A stretch of 61,586 bases of DNA from Candidatus Fermentithermobacillaceae bacterium (GCA_012840345.1 DULO01000120.1:1-61586); one strand, 5' to 3'; shown: positions 32,869-41,956, numbered from the stretch's first letter. The notes: a model not told the origin generated them from the letters alone. Program-made: numbers and translations.

Positions 32869-33894
32869 CTAGACAGGATCCCCCTCTCCTTCTTCGGCCA
32901 GAACAACTATCTTGGCCGCCAACCGGTTGCCTACCAGCCCGATCTTGGCTTTGAACTTGGGCCGTCCAAACAAGTACAGTGTCGCGTAACCATCTTTGGG
33001 CGCGTTGAGCTCCAGTACGTCCCCTTCTTCCATGGACAGGATGTCCTCAAGGGGAAGCACTGTGCTTCCCAAGCGGCACGAGATCGGGACGTCAATGGTC
33101 TCCAAAGCGCTGGCCACCAAATCGCTTTCTGAACGGGCCTGTTCGATCCCCCGGGAGAACCAGCGGTTGGCCGACAATGCCGGCAAGATCGGCTCCAGGA
33201 GGACGTACGGCAGACAAAACTCTAAAAAGCCCGTTTGGCTCCCGAACTTTACCGACACGTTTACCGAAAGAACCATGTCGTTAGGGGCCATGGCCTGTTG
33301 TATGAACAACGGGTTTGTCTCGAGGGTAACTACAGTAAGTTTGTGGTGAATGTTAAGCTCCTTCATTGTGGCCGACAAGATGTCGGACATGCCTTGCGCG
33401 AGCCGCCGTGACATGGCCAACTCGATTTCCGTGAGAGCTCGCGAACCTCCCGCCGGGCTCCCTTCCCCGCCGCACATTCTGTCCAACATCGGAAGAAGGA
33501 TCTGGAGGCTCATGTTAGTGAGCATGTTGGAAGGCAACTCGTCCCAGCCCACGATGGCGACGCTGCACGGACTCGGCAACTCCTTGGCGAAGTCCTGGAA
33601 GGTCACTTGGTCAATGGAATCTACCTCGGCGTGTATCGCCATCCTGAACAAAGCCGAAAAATACGAAGTCAGTTGCCGCGAGAAGTTGTCAAACAGCAAC
33701 TGAACGCCGCGCATATGGTCCTTGGAGAACTTATCGGGCCTTTTGAAATCGTAAACTCGCAGCCTGGACCTGGATACCTGCGAAGAAGTCCCAATGCCGC
33801 CCTTCCTCATCACCGAGCTTATCAATTCATCTATGTCTTTCTGCGTAAGCGCCAAAGCTGTCTCCCCCCTCTTTGGTGCGCTGTCTGTATTCAC
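32869..33894 (-). CDS. fliM: Flagellar motor switch protein FliM
   Basis: FliM is the middle C-ring protein that receives CheY signals and links FliG to FliN. The 341 residues have an N-terminal LTQKDIDELI (CheY-binding type), the central CheC-like domain (about 45-240, with YDFKRPDKFSKDHMRGVQLL and the conserved GG motif region GGEGSPAGG) and a C-terminal SpoA domain. The fliL stop overlaps its start (ATGA type) and fliN follows directly. The retained CheY-binding helix implies chemotaxis genes exist elsewhere in the genome. Confidence 0.95.
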   Translation of the reverse strand: MNTDSAPKRGETALALTQKDIDELISSVMRKGGIGTSSQVSRSRLRVYDFKRPDKFSKDHMRGVQLLFDNFSRQLTSYFSALFRMAIHAEVDSIDQVTFQDFAKELPSPCSVAIVGWDELPSNMLTNMSLQILLPMLDRMCGGEGSPAGGSRALTEIELAMSRRLAQGMSDILSATMKELNIHHKLTVVTLETNPLFIQQAMAPNDMVLSVNVSVKFGSQTGFLEFCLPYVLLEPILPALSANRWFSRGIEQARSESDLVASALETIDVPISCRLGSTVLPLEDILSMEEGDVLELNAPKDGYATLYLFGRPKFKAKIGLVGNRLAAKIVVLAEEGEGDPV

Positions 33895-34316
33895 TGGACA
33901 ATGAATTCGGAGAAAAACACGTTCCTAGCTACGCCGGGACACCTCTCCTCGATTCGCGAGAGTATTTCGGCCTGAAGCTCCCGAAGGCCGTCCTCGCCGG
34001 AAAGCTGGTCAAATGTCCTAGAACGCAAGAGACCGTAGAGGTCCGTCTTTATCTCGCTTGCCCTGGCGGTGAGTTCGACCGCTTTTTCCGAAAACACCTC
34101 GACCTCCACCGAAAGCTTTATGTATCTGCCGGGGTCGGCAAGGTTTGTCGTGAACTGGCCGAGGTTTATTAGAGATAGGTTTGTTGCCGCTTCGCTTTCG
34201 CCGTGATCAGATGGCATGAAGCCGAAAATGGGGAAACCCCAGGCTTTGGACGCGCCCATGTACCCCAAGATCGCCACCACCAGCACACCCGCGATCACCA
34301 ACAGGATCTTTCTCAA
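33891..34316 (-). CDS. fliL: Flagellar basal body-associated protein FliL
   Basis: A 141-residue single-pass membrane protein with an N-terminal anchor (ILLVIAGVLVVAILGYMG) and an extracytoplasmic FliL domain (LGQFTTNLADPGRYIKLSVEVEV, split motif). FliL rings surround the stator and raise torque. It is preceded by motB and coupled to fliM, the usual order. Confidence 0.92.
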   Translation of the reverse strand: MRKILLVIAGVLVVAILGYMGASKAWGFPIFGFMPSDHGESEAATNLSLINLGQFTTNLADPGRYIKLSVEVEVFSEKAVELTARASEIKTDLYGLLRSRTFDQLSGEDGLRELQAEILSRIEERCPGVARNVFFSEFIVQ

Positions 34317-34350
34317 CGACTACACCTCCTACAGCACCTTGCGAGACGTA

Positions 34351-35082
34351 CTACTTTGGTTCCGCGTCAGCCAACGATTCCCTAAGGATCACGATGTCAA
34401 CTCTCCGGTTTCGCTGCCTCCCCTCCGCCGTATCGTTTGACTCCAGCGGGTGGTACTCCCCGTAACCGGCGGCCTGGAGCCGGTCGCCCGGGATGTCGCA
34501 CTCCAGCATCAAGAACCTCACAACGCTGGCGGCCCGTCCCGTGGACAGTTCCCAGTTGGACGGAAACCTATCGGTTTTGATGGGCCAGTTGTCGGTGTGT
34601 CCTTCAACCCTGACGGGGTTAGTGGTAGTAGTGAGGAACCTACCGACCTCTCTCAACACGGGGTATCCTTCCGCCCTTATGTCCGCGCTGCCCAAGTCGA
34701 ACAGGACTGAATCGGCAAACCTCACGACTAGCCCCCGTTCATCCATCTCCACCGACACCTGGTCCGCCAGACCTGCCTCTTGGAGGTCCTTTTTCAACGA
34801 GTCTCCCAGTATCTCGAGCCTGGCCAGCTCGAGAGCTATTAGCGAGAGTTCTTCGCCTGTCGTGGGACCATCCAGGTCCAAGATGCTGGAAGCACCCCCA
34901 TCAATAACGCCGAAAGCGCCCTGCACCGATTCCAAAGCTCTCTTGAACTTCTGAGTGTTCACCATGGACATTGAGAACAGCAAGATGAAGAAGGTCATCA
35001 GCAGGGTGACCATGTCGGCGTAAGTGTTCATCCAAGGAGCGGACCTTGGTACGTCGTCATCTTGAATGCGCGGCCGCGCCAC
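34351..35082 (-). CDS. motB: Flagellar stator protein MotB
   Basis: MotB anchors the MotA ion channel to peptidoglycan. The 243 residues contain one N-terminal helix with the ion-carrying Asp in MNTYADMVTLLMTF, a plug region, and an OmpA-like domain (about 115-235, with DLGSADIRAEGYPVL, RVEGHTDNWPI and the RNRRVDI peptidoglycan motif). The start is GTG at 35082, 26 bases inside motA, with an excellent AAGGAGGTG eight bases before it. Proton versus sodium use cannot be decided. Confidence 0.95.
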   Translation of the reverse strand: MARPRIQDDDVPRSAPWMNTYADMVTLLMTFFILLFSMSMVNTQKFKRALESVQGAFGVIDGGASSILDLDGPTTGEELSLIALELARLEILGDSLKKDLQEAGLADQVSVEMDERGLVVRFADSVLFDLGSADIRAEGYPVLREVGRFLTTTTNPVRVEGHTDNWPIKTDRFPSNWELSTGRAASVVRFLMLECDIPGDRLQAAGYGEYHPLESNDTAEGRQRNRRVDIVILRESLADAEPK

Positions 35083-35881
35083 CGGTCACCACCTCCTTGC
35101 CCTTCTCGGGCGACATTAACTGCAGCCTCTCCGCCGGCGACAAGAAAGACATCAACTTCTCCTGGACGACCCTGGGGTTGTCGCCGGCCTGAATGGACAA
35201 CACCCCCTCGATAATCGCTTCTTTGATAAAGACCTCCCGGGCGTTTCTAATCTTGAGTTTCGTGGCGATAGGCAAGAACACCATGTTGGCCAATACGGAA
35301 CCGTAGAACGTGGTCACCAGGGCGACCGCCATGCCCGGACCTATCTGGTTCGGATCGTCCAAAACGAGCAGCATCTGGATCAAACCGATTAGGGTACCTA
35401 TCATGCCGAAAGCGGGCGCGAAGGCGCCCATGGTCTCAAACACGGCCTGTCCGGTCTTGTGCCGGTCGGCGACGAAGGTGAGCTCGGTTTCCAATATGTT
35501 TCTGACCAGTTCCTGGGTAGTTCCGTCCACTACCAGGCGTATGCCCTTTTGCAGGAACGGGTCTGTAAGCTCATCAGCCTCCTCATCCAAAGCCAAGAGG
35601 CCTTCCCTGCGGGCTTTGTCGGCGAACCTGACCAGGGTCCTGACAGTCTCGCCGATATCCCCCTCTTTGGTGGTGAAAGCTTGTTTGGCGATCTTCAGGA
35701 CATCCATGAAAGTGCTCCACTGGTAACTCATCAGTGTCGCCGTGATAGTACCACCCACCGTGATGAAGACCGAGGAGGGATCCCAGAATGGCTTAAGGGA
35801 ACCGCCAGTCGCCATCCCCACCGCGACTACCACGAACGAGGCGATCATTCCCGCTACCGTCGCTCTATCCACAACCGACAC
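35057..35881 (-). CDS. motA: Flagellar stator protein MotA
   Basis: A four-helix membrane protein of 274 residues that forms the ion-conducting ring of the stator. Characteristic are the cytoplasmic loop with VRFADKARREGLLALDEEAD and the last two helices around FETMGAFAPAFGMIGTLIGL and VALVTTFYGSVLANMVF. The gene overlaps motB by 26 bases, and flgE lies 65 bases upstream across a strong GC hairpin. In this genome, motAB are inside the flagellar operon rather than in a separate locus. Confidence 0.95.
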   Translation of the reverse strand: MSVVDRATVAGMIASFVVVAVGMATGGSLKPFWDPSSVFITVGGTITATLMSYQWSTFMDVLKIAKQAFTTKEGDIGETVRTLVRFADKARREGLLALDEEADELTDPFLQKGIRLVVDGTTQELVRNILETELTFVADRHKTGQAVFETMGAFAPAFGMIGTLIGLIQMLLVLDDPNQIGPGMAVALVTTFYGSVLANMVFLPIATKLKIRNAREVFIKEAIIEGVLSIQAGDNPRVVQEKLMSFLSPAERLQLMSPEKGKEVVTGGAAAHSR

Positions 35882-35893
35882 CTCACCATTCCC

Positions 35894-35923
35894 GGCCCGC
35901 GCGGGAAGCCTCCCGCGCAGGCC
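35894..35923. other. Strong GC hairpin between flgE and motA
   Basis: GCGCGGGA (35899-35906) pairs with TCCCGCGC (35911-35918) around a four-base loop, and GGCC flanks extend the stem beyond one mismatch (35894-35897 with 35920-35923). There is no T-run on the minus strand, so mRNA processing, stability or partial termination is as likely as a true terminator. Confidence 0.55.
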
Positions 35924-35946
35924 TTATCCATCACGAACCGGCGGCT

Positions 35947-37197
35947 TTACCGCTTCAAGCTGACAAGTTCTTGCAAGAGTTCATCCGCTACCGTGATAAT
36001 CCTCGAGTTCGCCTGAAACCCTCTCTGGGTAATGATCATCTGAGTGAACTCCTCGGCCAGGTCCACGTTGGACATCTCCAGAGAGCAGGGAGCCACCGTG
36101 CCTCGCCCTGATGTGCCGGCTTCACCGATATCCGGCGCTCCCGAGTTGTTGGACTGCCTGTACAGGCTCTTCCCCATCTTCAGAAGGCCGCCGGGGTTGG
36201 CGAAGTTGGCTATGGCCAACTGACCCAGTACCCTTGTTCGCCCGTTTGAGTAGAAACCAGAGATCACGCCCTTGGAGTCGAAAGTGAACGACTCGAGCGT
36301 GCCTGTGGAACAACCGTTGACAACCGGGGCCGCTACGGTAGACGGCCCGGCTACCTGAGTTACGCTGTCAAATACGAGCTCGACGGTGACCGTCGCCGTT
36401 CCTACCGGGGTGAAGCTAAAGGTAGGAGGCGTCGCGCCGGCCGTTCCCGTCGCCGATATCAAAGCTCCGTTAGTGTCAAAGGTGAGAACCCCATCACCCG
36501 TGATGCCGGGGACACCGGAAGCCGTCCAAGTCCACTCGTTGGGGTTCGCCGTCTTCTCGAACGTGATCGTCACCGCGTGGGTCGCGCCCTGTGAATCAAA
36601 GACCGTGACCGGGCAGGTCTTCACTGTTCCCTCTACGGCCTGGGCATCCAAGTTCTTGTCCCACTTGATCAATGTCGTCGCCTGAGCGGGCATGTTTGAT
36701 CCGATGGCGATCCGGATCGGGGTCAGTAGGTCCTCCGACTTATCCACAGGAAGCGCGCCTGTCGGGTCCGCCACCCACCCCAAGACCTTGCGGCCTTCAG
36801 AGTCCACCAGGATGCCGTCGCCGTCGGTGTCGAACGCTCCTACCCGGGTGAAGGCGGGCGTGGAGCCGTCCTGCACCACGAAGAACCCGCTGCCCTCAAT
36901 GGCTACGTCGGTCATGCGGGATGTCGGCTGCAAGTTACCTGAGCTGTGGTTAGTGTCTATGCTCGCGGTAGTCACACCCAAGCCCACTTGCATCGGGTTG
37001 ACCCCGCCCCGCGCTTCGCGGTCGATATCCGAAGGCGAACTGGCGCCCCGTAGCGTCTGGCTGAAAACCTCTTGAAACGTGACCCGGCTGCTCTTGAACC
37101 CAGGAGTGTTGACGTTGGCCACGTTGTTGCCTATCACATCCATGCGCGTCTGGTGTGTCCGAAGACCTGAGACCGCGCTGAACAAGGAACGCATCAT
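35947..37197 (-). CDS. flgE: Flagellar hook protein FlgE
   Basis: This 416-residue hook subunit is exported by the flagellar type III system. The N-terminal rod/hook signature LFSAVSGLRTHQTRMDVIGNN is followed by ANVNTPGFKSSRVTF. The middle carries the D1/D2 beta domains (GFFVVQDGSTPAFTRVGAF, two DUF1533-like repeats with TVTF). The C-terminus has SNVDLAEEFTQMIITQRGFQ and ANSRIITVADELLQELV, the coiled-coil zipper. It sits between TIGR02530 and motA. The small flbD gene that usually follows flgE is absent. Confidence 0.95.
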   Translation of the reverse strand: MMRSLFSAVSGLRTHQTRMDVIGNNVANVNTPGFKSSRVTFQEVFSQTLRGASSPSDIDREARGGVNPMQVGLGVTTASIDTNHSSGNLQPTSRMTDVAIEGSGFFVVQDGSTPAFTRVGAFDTDGDGILVDSEGRKVLGWVADPTGALPVDKSEDLLTPIRIAIGSNMPAQATTLIKWDKNLDAQAVEGTVKTCPVTVFDSQGATHAVTITFEKTANPNEWTWTASGVPGITGDGVLTFDTNGALISATGTAGATPPTFSFTPVGTATVTVELVFDSVTQVAGPSTVAAPVVNGCSTGTLESFTFDSKGVISGFYSNGRTRVLGQLAIANFANPGGLLKMGKSLYRQSNNSGAPDIGEAGTSGRGTVAPCSLEMSNVDLAEEFTQMIITQRGFQANSRIITVADELLQELVSLKR

Positions 37198-37224
37198 TGT
37201 TGATTCAAACCCCTTTCTGTCTTT

Positions 37225-37292
37225 GGGTTCCGGCGCTCTTCGCCGCCTGCTTTGAGCGCCTGGCCTCCCTTGAAAGGGTCCGGCCCGGAACC
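37225..37292 (-). other. Nested inverted repeats upstream of flgE
   Basis: Between the TIGR02530 gene and flgE, GGCGCTC (37232-37238) pairs with GAGCGCC (37254-37260). Outside it GGTTCC (37226-37231) can pair with GGAACC (37287-37292). The whole gap thus folds into a two-level structure just before the flgE leader. No T-run is present. A role in setting hook-protein expression is conjecture. Confidence 0.4.
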
Positions 37293-37303
37293 TCTTCCGT
37301 TTC

Positions 37304-37696
37304 TTACCGGTCTACTAGGACCGCGCTGTCAATCGATGTGAACACGTTCTCTTTCATCCGCTCGTCGGGTATGACCGTTACGACTGTCCGGCTCTGAGGA
37401 GCCACCACGAAGGCTATGCCTTTCATTAGAACCAAGGTGGAGCGGGCTCCTTTCGACGACGCCAGGTCCACGGCGCCTTCGAGTTGGGACAGCTTGTCCG
37501 GATCCAGCGGTTTGCCCCACGCTTGAAGCCTTTCGGCCGCGTGCTTGGAGAAAGTGACCGGCCCGGCTGTTTGGGCGCTTTTAAGGATCTCGGCGAAGGC
37601 CCCATGCCCCTTGATCTGGGAATGGGACGCCCGGTCGATAGGCCTAGAGCCTATTCCTTGGATCCTGTGGTCTCTTTCAGATATCTTGACCTGCAT
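37304..37696 (-). CDS. TIGR02530-type flagellar operon protein
   Basis: This 130-residue conserved protein is found between flgD and flgE in many Bacillota flagellar operons. Recognisable is the core VTFSKHAAERLQAWGKPLD and the LVLMKGIAFVVAPQSRTVVTVI strand pair with MKENVFTSIDSAV at the end. Its role is unknown, though position suggests hook assembly. It overlaps the flgD end by 20 bases, so it is translationally coupled. Confidence 0.88.
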   Translation of the reverse strand: MQVKISERDHRIQGIGSRPIDRASHSQIKGHGAFAEILKSAQTAGPVTFSKHAAERLQAWGKPLDPDKLSQLEGAVDLASSKGARSTLVLMKGIAFVVAPQSRTVVTVIPDERMKENVFTSIDSAVLVDR

Positions 37697-38129
37697 CTTG
37701 GTAGCCTCCGATCGCTGTTAGAAGGTCGGCAGGGATCTCGTAGTCTCCTGCGCGCACCACAACCTGGAAGTCTCTCATGCCTACGGAATCCACCACACCC
37801 GACACGACCATCCCGTCAACGATGGCCTGGAACCGGCGGCCTATGAGAGACGCCGCGGACAGGAGGTTCTGGCTCATCTGTCCCTGGTAAATCACGGCCG
37901 CGACTTGAGCCATGTTCCTGTTCAGTTCTTCCATCTGGGACGCAGTGGCGAACTGGGCCATCTGGGTGAAGAACTCCCTGTCTTTCATGGGGTCCATAGG
38001 GTCCTGGTACCTAAGCTCAGTCAGGAGTATCTTCATGAACTGGTCCTGAAGCCCGGTCATCGCGTTTTGGATCGCGCTTCCAACGGTGTTGGACGTTGTT
38101 TGGGTGCCGGAAACTCCTCCTACTGGCAT
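37677..38129 (-). CDS. flgD: Flagellar hook capping / assembly protein FlgD
   Basis: This hook scaffold protein sits at the growing hook tip. The 150 residues contain the conserved exported N-terminus with FMKILLTELRYQDPMDPMKDREF and QFATASQMEELNRNM, then part of the scaffold domain (GRRFQAIVDGMVVSGVVDSV). It is shorter than the 230-residue enteric FlgD, lacking the C-terminal FnIII/tudor half, which is usual in this clade. It lies 27 bases after fliK. Confidence 0.92.
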   Translation of the reverse strand: MPVGGVSGTQTTSNTVGSAIQNAMTGLQDQFMKILLTELRYQDPMDPMKDREFFTQMAQFATASQMEELNRNMAQVAAVIYQGQMSQNLLSAASLIGRRFQAIVDGMVVSGVVDSVGMRDFQVVVRAGDYEIPADLLTAIGGYQDAGQDI

Positions 38130-38156
38130 CTCGTCTTACCTCCTTTCACTTTCCCC

Positions 38157-39428
38157 TCAGGCCCAGTAATCCAGGGCCGAGTCGGCGCGACTTGAGAAAC
38201 CGAAAACCTCCGGTACGTCTCGCGGGCCCCGGATCCCGACTACCTTGGGCCCGGCGCCTTTGGCTAGACGCTTGTCCCACTCGTGGGCGTTTGTGTGGCT
38301 TGACCCGTTATCCACAACCGCGCCTGTCAGGACCAGTCCGTGCTCCTGAAGGGCAAGGGACAAGTCTGAAGCGGCCTCCGCCAGCGCTCTCCGGGCTTCC
38401 TGGGACTCCGCCAAGAACCGCACGGCAACCTGTTCCCCGCGCGCGGTAAGAAGCACGGTCACCTTGCCGAGCTCAGGAGGGTCGAGCCTCAATTCCACGG
38501 TCCTGGGGAGTTTCTTAAGGGATTCCCTGTAGAGAGACTGGGCTATCTCCCGGGGCTTGGTCAGGTCGAGAACATGCCTTGGATGGTCGGGAGCGTCTCC
38601 CGCGTCCGCCTTCACCGCCGTCTTGAATAGGTCAGCCCTTTCCGCTCCTGAGGTGTGTGCGGAAACCCGCTCAATGCCCGCGCCCTCGCGGCTATCCGTG
38701 ACATCTTCGTCGCCGCTCCGGAGCGTCTTTTCTTCCGCGGCTTCCGGCATTCTAGGGGTTCGGTCGTCGAACGGACTATCGCCGGCCTCCAGGATCTTGC
38801 CGGTAGTAGGGGCCGGTCTGGGACCTCCGCCTTCGGCCACACGGTCTGTGCCTGATAGGTCCGCGTCAGCGGGTATTCCGAACTCGGCGTCCGGAAGCTG
38901 TAGGGAACGCCCTTCTTCCGGAAGCCCGGTTTCGGAAAGAGCCTCCAATTCCGTTGTCCCTTCGCTTGGGCCTTCCGGCCGGTCGTGAGCCGCGGCGGTA
39001 ATCCCTTGGTAAAGCACGTTCCCACGGAAACCCGGGATCTCCACTGTCAGGTCCGACTCATAGAGCCCGACTCCCGTTTCGTTCCACAGGCCTTCCGCGG
39101 CCCTGCCGTGCTCCGCCTCGAGGGTTAGGCCGGTTAGCGCGAACTCATGTCCAGGAGCCGCCTCAAGGGTCATATTCCCCAAGATAGCCGGCCGGTTTTC
39201 TGCCGCCGGGCCCTCCAAGAGCGAGTCCACCCGGACAGCATGTACCTGTGAGAGATCGCTTGGGCCCGAAGAAGCGGCCCCTGTCTGGCCGTACTGGGAA
39301 AACAGAAGCCCCGCGGCCATGAGCAAGCTTTCGAACGCTCCTCCAGTCGAACCGGCGGTCTTCTTTTGGCTTTGCCTCTCGCCGGTCGGTAGGCTAATCT
39401 GGCCCCCGATCTCAATCTCCGAAATCAT
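38157..39428 (-). CDS. fliK: Flagellar hook-length control protein FliK
   Basis: FliK is a secreted molecular ruler that triggers the FlhB switch. The 423 residues are low-complexity and acidic through about 300, typical of the ruler. They then form the conserved C-terminal switch domain (LRLDPPELGKVTVLLTARGEQ, VRFLAESQEARRALAEAASD and LQEHGL). It is located between fliJ and flgD as in Bacillus. Its partner is the NPEH-bearing FlhB in the same cluster. Confidence 0.9.
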   Translation of the reverse strand: MISEIEIGGQISLPTGERQSQKKTAGSTGGAFESLLMAAGLLFSQYGQTGAASSGPSDLSQVHAVRVDSLLEGPAAENRPAILGNMTLEAAPGHEFALTGLTLEAEHGRAAEGLWNETGVGLYESDLTVEIPGFRGNVLYQGITAAAHDRPEGPSEGTTELEALSETGLPEEGRSLQLPDAEFGIPADADLSGTDRVAEGGGPRPAPTTGKILEAGDSPFDDRTPRMPEAAEEKTLRSGDEDVTDSREGAGIERVSAHTSGAERADLFKTAVKADAGDAPDHPRHVLDLTKPREIAQSLYRESLKKLPRTVELRLDPPELGKVTVLLTARGEQVAVRFLAESQEARRALAEAASDLSLALQEHGLVLTGAVVDNGSSHTNAHEWDKRLAKGAGPKVVGIRGPRDVPEVFGFSSRADSALDYWA

Positions 39429-39438
39429 CGCTTGTCTT

Positions 39439-39891
39439 TCACCTCCTCTCGTTTCGTCCGAACCGTTCGGACCCTATTTCATCAAGCTCTTTGCCTTGTT
39501 CCCACCAGTACCGCGCCTTGTACTGCCTAAGTTGGTTCTCGCGGTGCCTTTCCAGCGCCCGCTGTTCCTGCGTCCTTAGGACGGCTTCCTCACGGGCGGA
39601 CTCGGTAAGCGCTTCCTTTCTCTTCAACTCCCCCTTCCTTCTGAAGATCTCGTCCTCCACGCTCTCCCTGTACATCACCAACCGCTTGAGGTCGGCCGGG
39701 TCCAGCCGCCCGGACGCCTTGCGCCGGAACTCCGAGAAGAGAGCCTCCCTCTTCTCCTCTGATGACGCCAGGAGCTGTCTCGCCGCGCGCTCGTCGCGAA
39801 GCCTCGCTCCCAGCTGTTCTTCGGCCAGGAGTTTCTTAAGTTCCCTGACTTCCAGCACCCTTGCCAACCCGAAAACGAACTTTTTCATCAC
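39439..39891 (-). CDS. fliJ: Flagellar export chaperone FliJ
   Basis: This 150-residue, highly charged helical protein begins with the family-like KFVFGLARVLEVRELKK and continues as one long coiled coil ending EQGKELDEIG. FliJ is the stalk-like activator of the FliI ATPase and a soluble export component. It follows fliI by 35 bases and precedes fliK. Sequence conservation of the family is weak. The call leans on the coiled coil and gene order. Confidence 0.88.
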   Translation of the reverse strand: MMKKFVFGLARVLEVRELKKLLAEEQLGARLRDERAARQLLASSEEKREALFSEFRRKASGRLDPADLKRLVMYRESVEDEIFRRKGELKRKEALTESAREEAVLRTQEQRALERHRENQLRQYKARYWWEQGKELDEIGSERFGRNERR

Positions 39892-39926
39892 GCCGGTCTC
39901 CTACGGTGTATCGTCAAAATGCCGAT

Positions 39927-41258
39927 TCACGAACACTCTGCCGGTGCTTCCGCGAATAGCCCTCTTAGGGCGCTTACCGTCTCTTCCATGGTGAAAGCCT
40001 CGTCGGTTCTCTGGCGCAGGAAGCCGTTGACTCTGTCAATGTACGTAAGTGCCTCGTCTATCTGCGGGTTTGACCCTCTGACATAAGCCCCGATGTTAAT
40101 CAGGTCCTCGGCTTTCTTGTAGGTGGCCAAAACGCTCCTAAGCTTTAGTGCCGCTTGGATTTGTTCCTGAGAAGCGACTTGGCTCATCAACCTTGACACC
40201 GAACTCAAGACGTCTATGGCCGGATAGTGGCCCATCTGCGCCAGGTCGCGGGACAACACGATGTGGCCGTCCAAGATTCCGCGGGCGGCGTCGGCGATAG
40301 GTTCGTCCATGTCGTCGCCTTCCACCAACACTGTGTAGATGCCCGTGATGCTTCCGGAGGGGCTTGTCCCGGCCCTTTCCAGGAGTTTTGGCATGTTGGC
40401 GAATACCGAGGGAGTGTATCCCCTGGTTGTAGGAGGTTCGCCGATCGCCAGGCCAACCTCGCGAAGGGCCATGCACCAGCGGGTAATCGAATCCATCATT
40501 AGTAGCACGCTCTTGCCCTGGTCCCTAAAGTACTCCGCGATGGCTGTAGCGACCCAAGCGGCTTTGATCCGTACCAGCGCCGGTTCGTCCGAGGTGGCCA
40601 CCACTACGACGGAACGCTTGAGTCCTTCCTCTCCCAGGTCGCGCTGGATGAACTCCCGCACTTCGCGGCCCCTCTCGCCGATCAGGGCGATAACGTTGAC
40701 GTCCCCAGACATGTTGCGGGCTATCATGCCCATCAGGGTTGACTTTCCAACCCCGGACCCGGCGAAGATGCCGACGCGCTGTCCTTCTCCCAAGGTGAGC
40801 GTCCCGTCTATGGCTCTTATGCCTGTGGAAATGGAGCGGTGGATGAGTCCCCTGTCCAATGGGGCTGGGGGTCTTTCCATTGCCGGGCAATAGGACTCGA
40901 CCCGCCAGGCAGGCTTGCCGTCTATGGGAAAGCCCAAGGCGTCTACGACCCTTCCCAGCATTCCCGTCCCCGCGGGAACTCTCAGGTTCTTGCCGGTGGC
41001 GTAGACCGGAGTTCCGGGCGCGATGCCGTCCATGTCGCCGTAGGGCATGATGAGGACGCGCCCGTTCCTAAAGCCGACGGCTTCTCCCAGCACGGCGACA
41101 CCCGAACCCGGCACCAGCCTGCACAACTCGCCCATGCGGACTTTGGGTCCGGACGACTCTATGAGGAGCCCGATTATGTCCACCACGTTGCCGCCAAAGG
41201 TCAAGGGGTTCGCGGTTTGAATGGCTTCCCTATAGACTTCAAACCCGACTTCTGTCAT
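39927..41258 (-). CDS. fliI: Flagellum-specific ATPase FliI
   Basis: This is the export ATPase related to F1-beta, hexameric at the base of the export apparatus. The 443 residues carry Walker A AGSGVGKS (166-173), Walker B region VLLMMDSITRW, and the catalytic Glu within GERGREVREF. The T3SS-specific N-terminal domain (GNVVDIIGLLIESSGPKV) and a helical C-terminus are present. It overlaps the fliH stop by four bases, and FliH, FliI and FliJ form one complex. Confidence 0.96.
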   Translation of the reverse strand: MTEVGFEVYREAIQTANPLTFGGNVVDIIGLLIESSGPKVRMGELCRLVPGSGVAVLGEAVGFRNGRVLIMPYGDMDGIAPGTPVYATGKNLRVPAGTGMLGRVVDALGFPIDGKPAWRVESYCPAMERPPAPLDRGLIHRSISTGIRAIDGTLTLGEGQRVGIFAGSGVGKSTLMGMIARNMSGDVNVIALIGERGREVREFIQRDLGEEGLKRSVVVVATSDEPALVRIKAAWVATAIAEYFRDQGKSVLLMMDSITRWCMALREVGLAIGEPPTTRGYTPSVFANMPKLLERAGTSPSGSITGIYTVLVEGDDMDEPIADAARGILDGHIVLSRDLAQMGHYPAIDVLSSVSRLMSQVASQEQIQAALKLRSVLATYKKAEDLINIGAYVRGSNPQIDEALTYIDRVNGFLRQRTDEAFTMEETVSALRGLFAEAPAECS

Positions 41259-41956
41259 GACACCGGCTCCTCCGTCAATCTGCTTCTGGCTTCTCCCAGC
41301 GCCGACGCGAGATTGGCAATCTGGGTCTCAACACGCGCGTCCACAAACCCGTGGGGAGTTTTCAGCAAGTAGCCGTCGCCTATGGACTCGTCGGCGCATA
41401 TCTCTACGCTCTTGGCGCCGGATTCCCGGCGAAGTCTCTCTTTGGACCCCTCTAGGATGTCTTTTAGGTAGGGCTTGACCCTTACCGTGAACTCGGTCTC
41501 GTCTCGAAAGGCAGCCATCCCTTCCCTGACCATGGAGACTATCAGTTCAGGGTCGCAGGACAGGGCTTCTCCCACCACCCGCTTGGCGGCGTCCAGGGCG
41601 ATTGCCACCAGCATGGGTTCGGCTTCCTTTTTCATGGCCGAGAACGCGGCCTTGGCTTCTTCTAGCGTTCTGACTGCCTGGTCGAGAAGGCCTTGCGCCT
41701 CCCGGAGAGCCGCTTCCACCCCGTCCTTGTGTCCTTTCTCGAAACCTTCGGATACCGCTTGTGCCATGAGCGCTTCCGAGCGTCCTTGAGCCTCTTCCAG
41801 AATCCTGCCTGCTTCTTCCCAGGCTTCCCGCACGATGCGGTCCGCCTCTTCTTTGGCGCGCTCCATGACCGCTTCGGGAGCGCTGAACCCTGTGCCCTCC
41901 AGCGGCGCTCTTATTGGGGTAGGCTGCCTGTTAGCCGCTCGAAAGACCCTAGACAA
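41255..41956 (-). CDS. fliH: Flagellar assembly protein FliH
   Basis: FliH is the negative regulator and stator-like partner of FliI. It has a long charged helix (about 35-110, ERAKEEADRIVREAWEEAGR) followed by a V-ATPase-E-like C-terminal domain (MKKEAEPMLVAIALDAAKRV). The reading frame extends to 42007, but TTG at 41956 fits better. GGAGG lies 11 bases upstream, the overlap with fliG falls to 8 bases, and the product (233 residues) then begins LSRVFRA like other FliH proteins. Start uncertain within that range. Confidence 0.88.
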   Translation of the reverse strand: MSRVFRAANRQPTPIRAPLEGTGFSAPEAVMERAKEEADRIVREAWEEAGRILEEAQGRSEALMAQAVSEGFEKGHKDGVEAALREAQGLLDQAVRTLEEAKAAFSAMKKEAEPMLVAIALDAAKRVVGEALSCDPELIVSMVREGMAAFRDETEFTVRVKPYLKDILEGSKERLRRESGAKSVEICADESIGDGYLLKTPHGFVDARVETQIANLASALGEARSRLTEEPVS

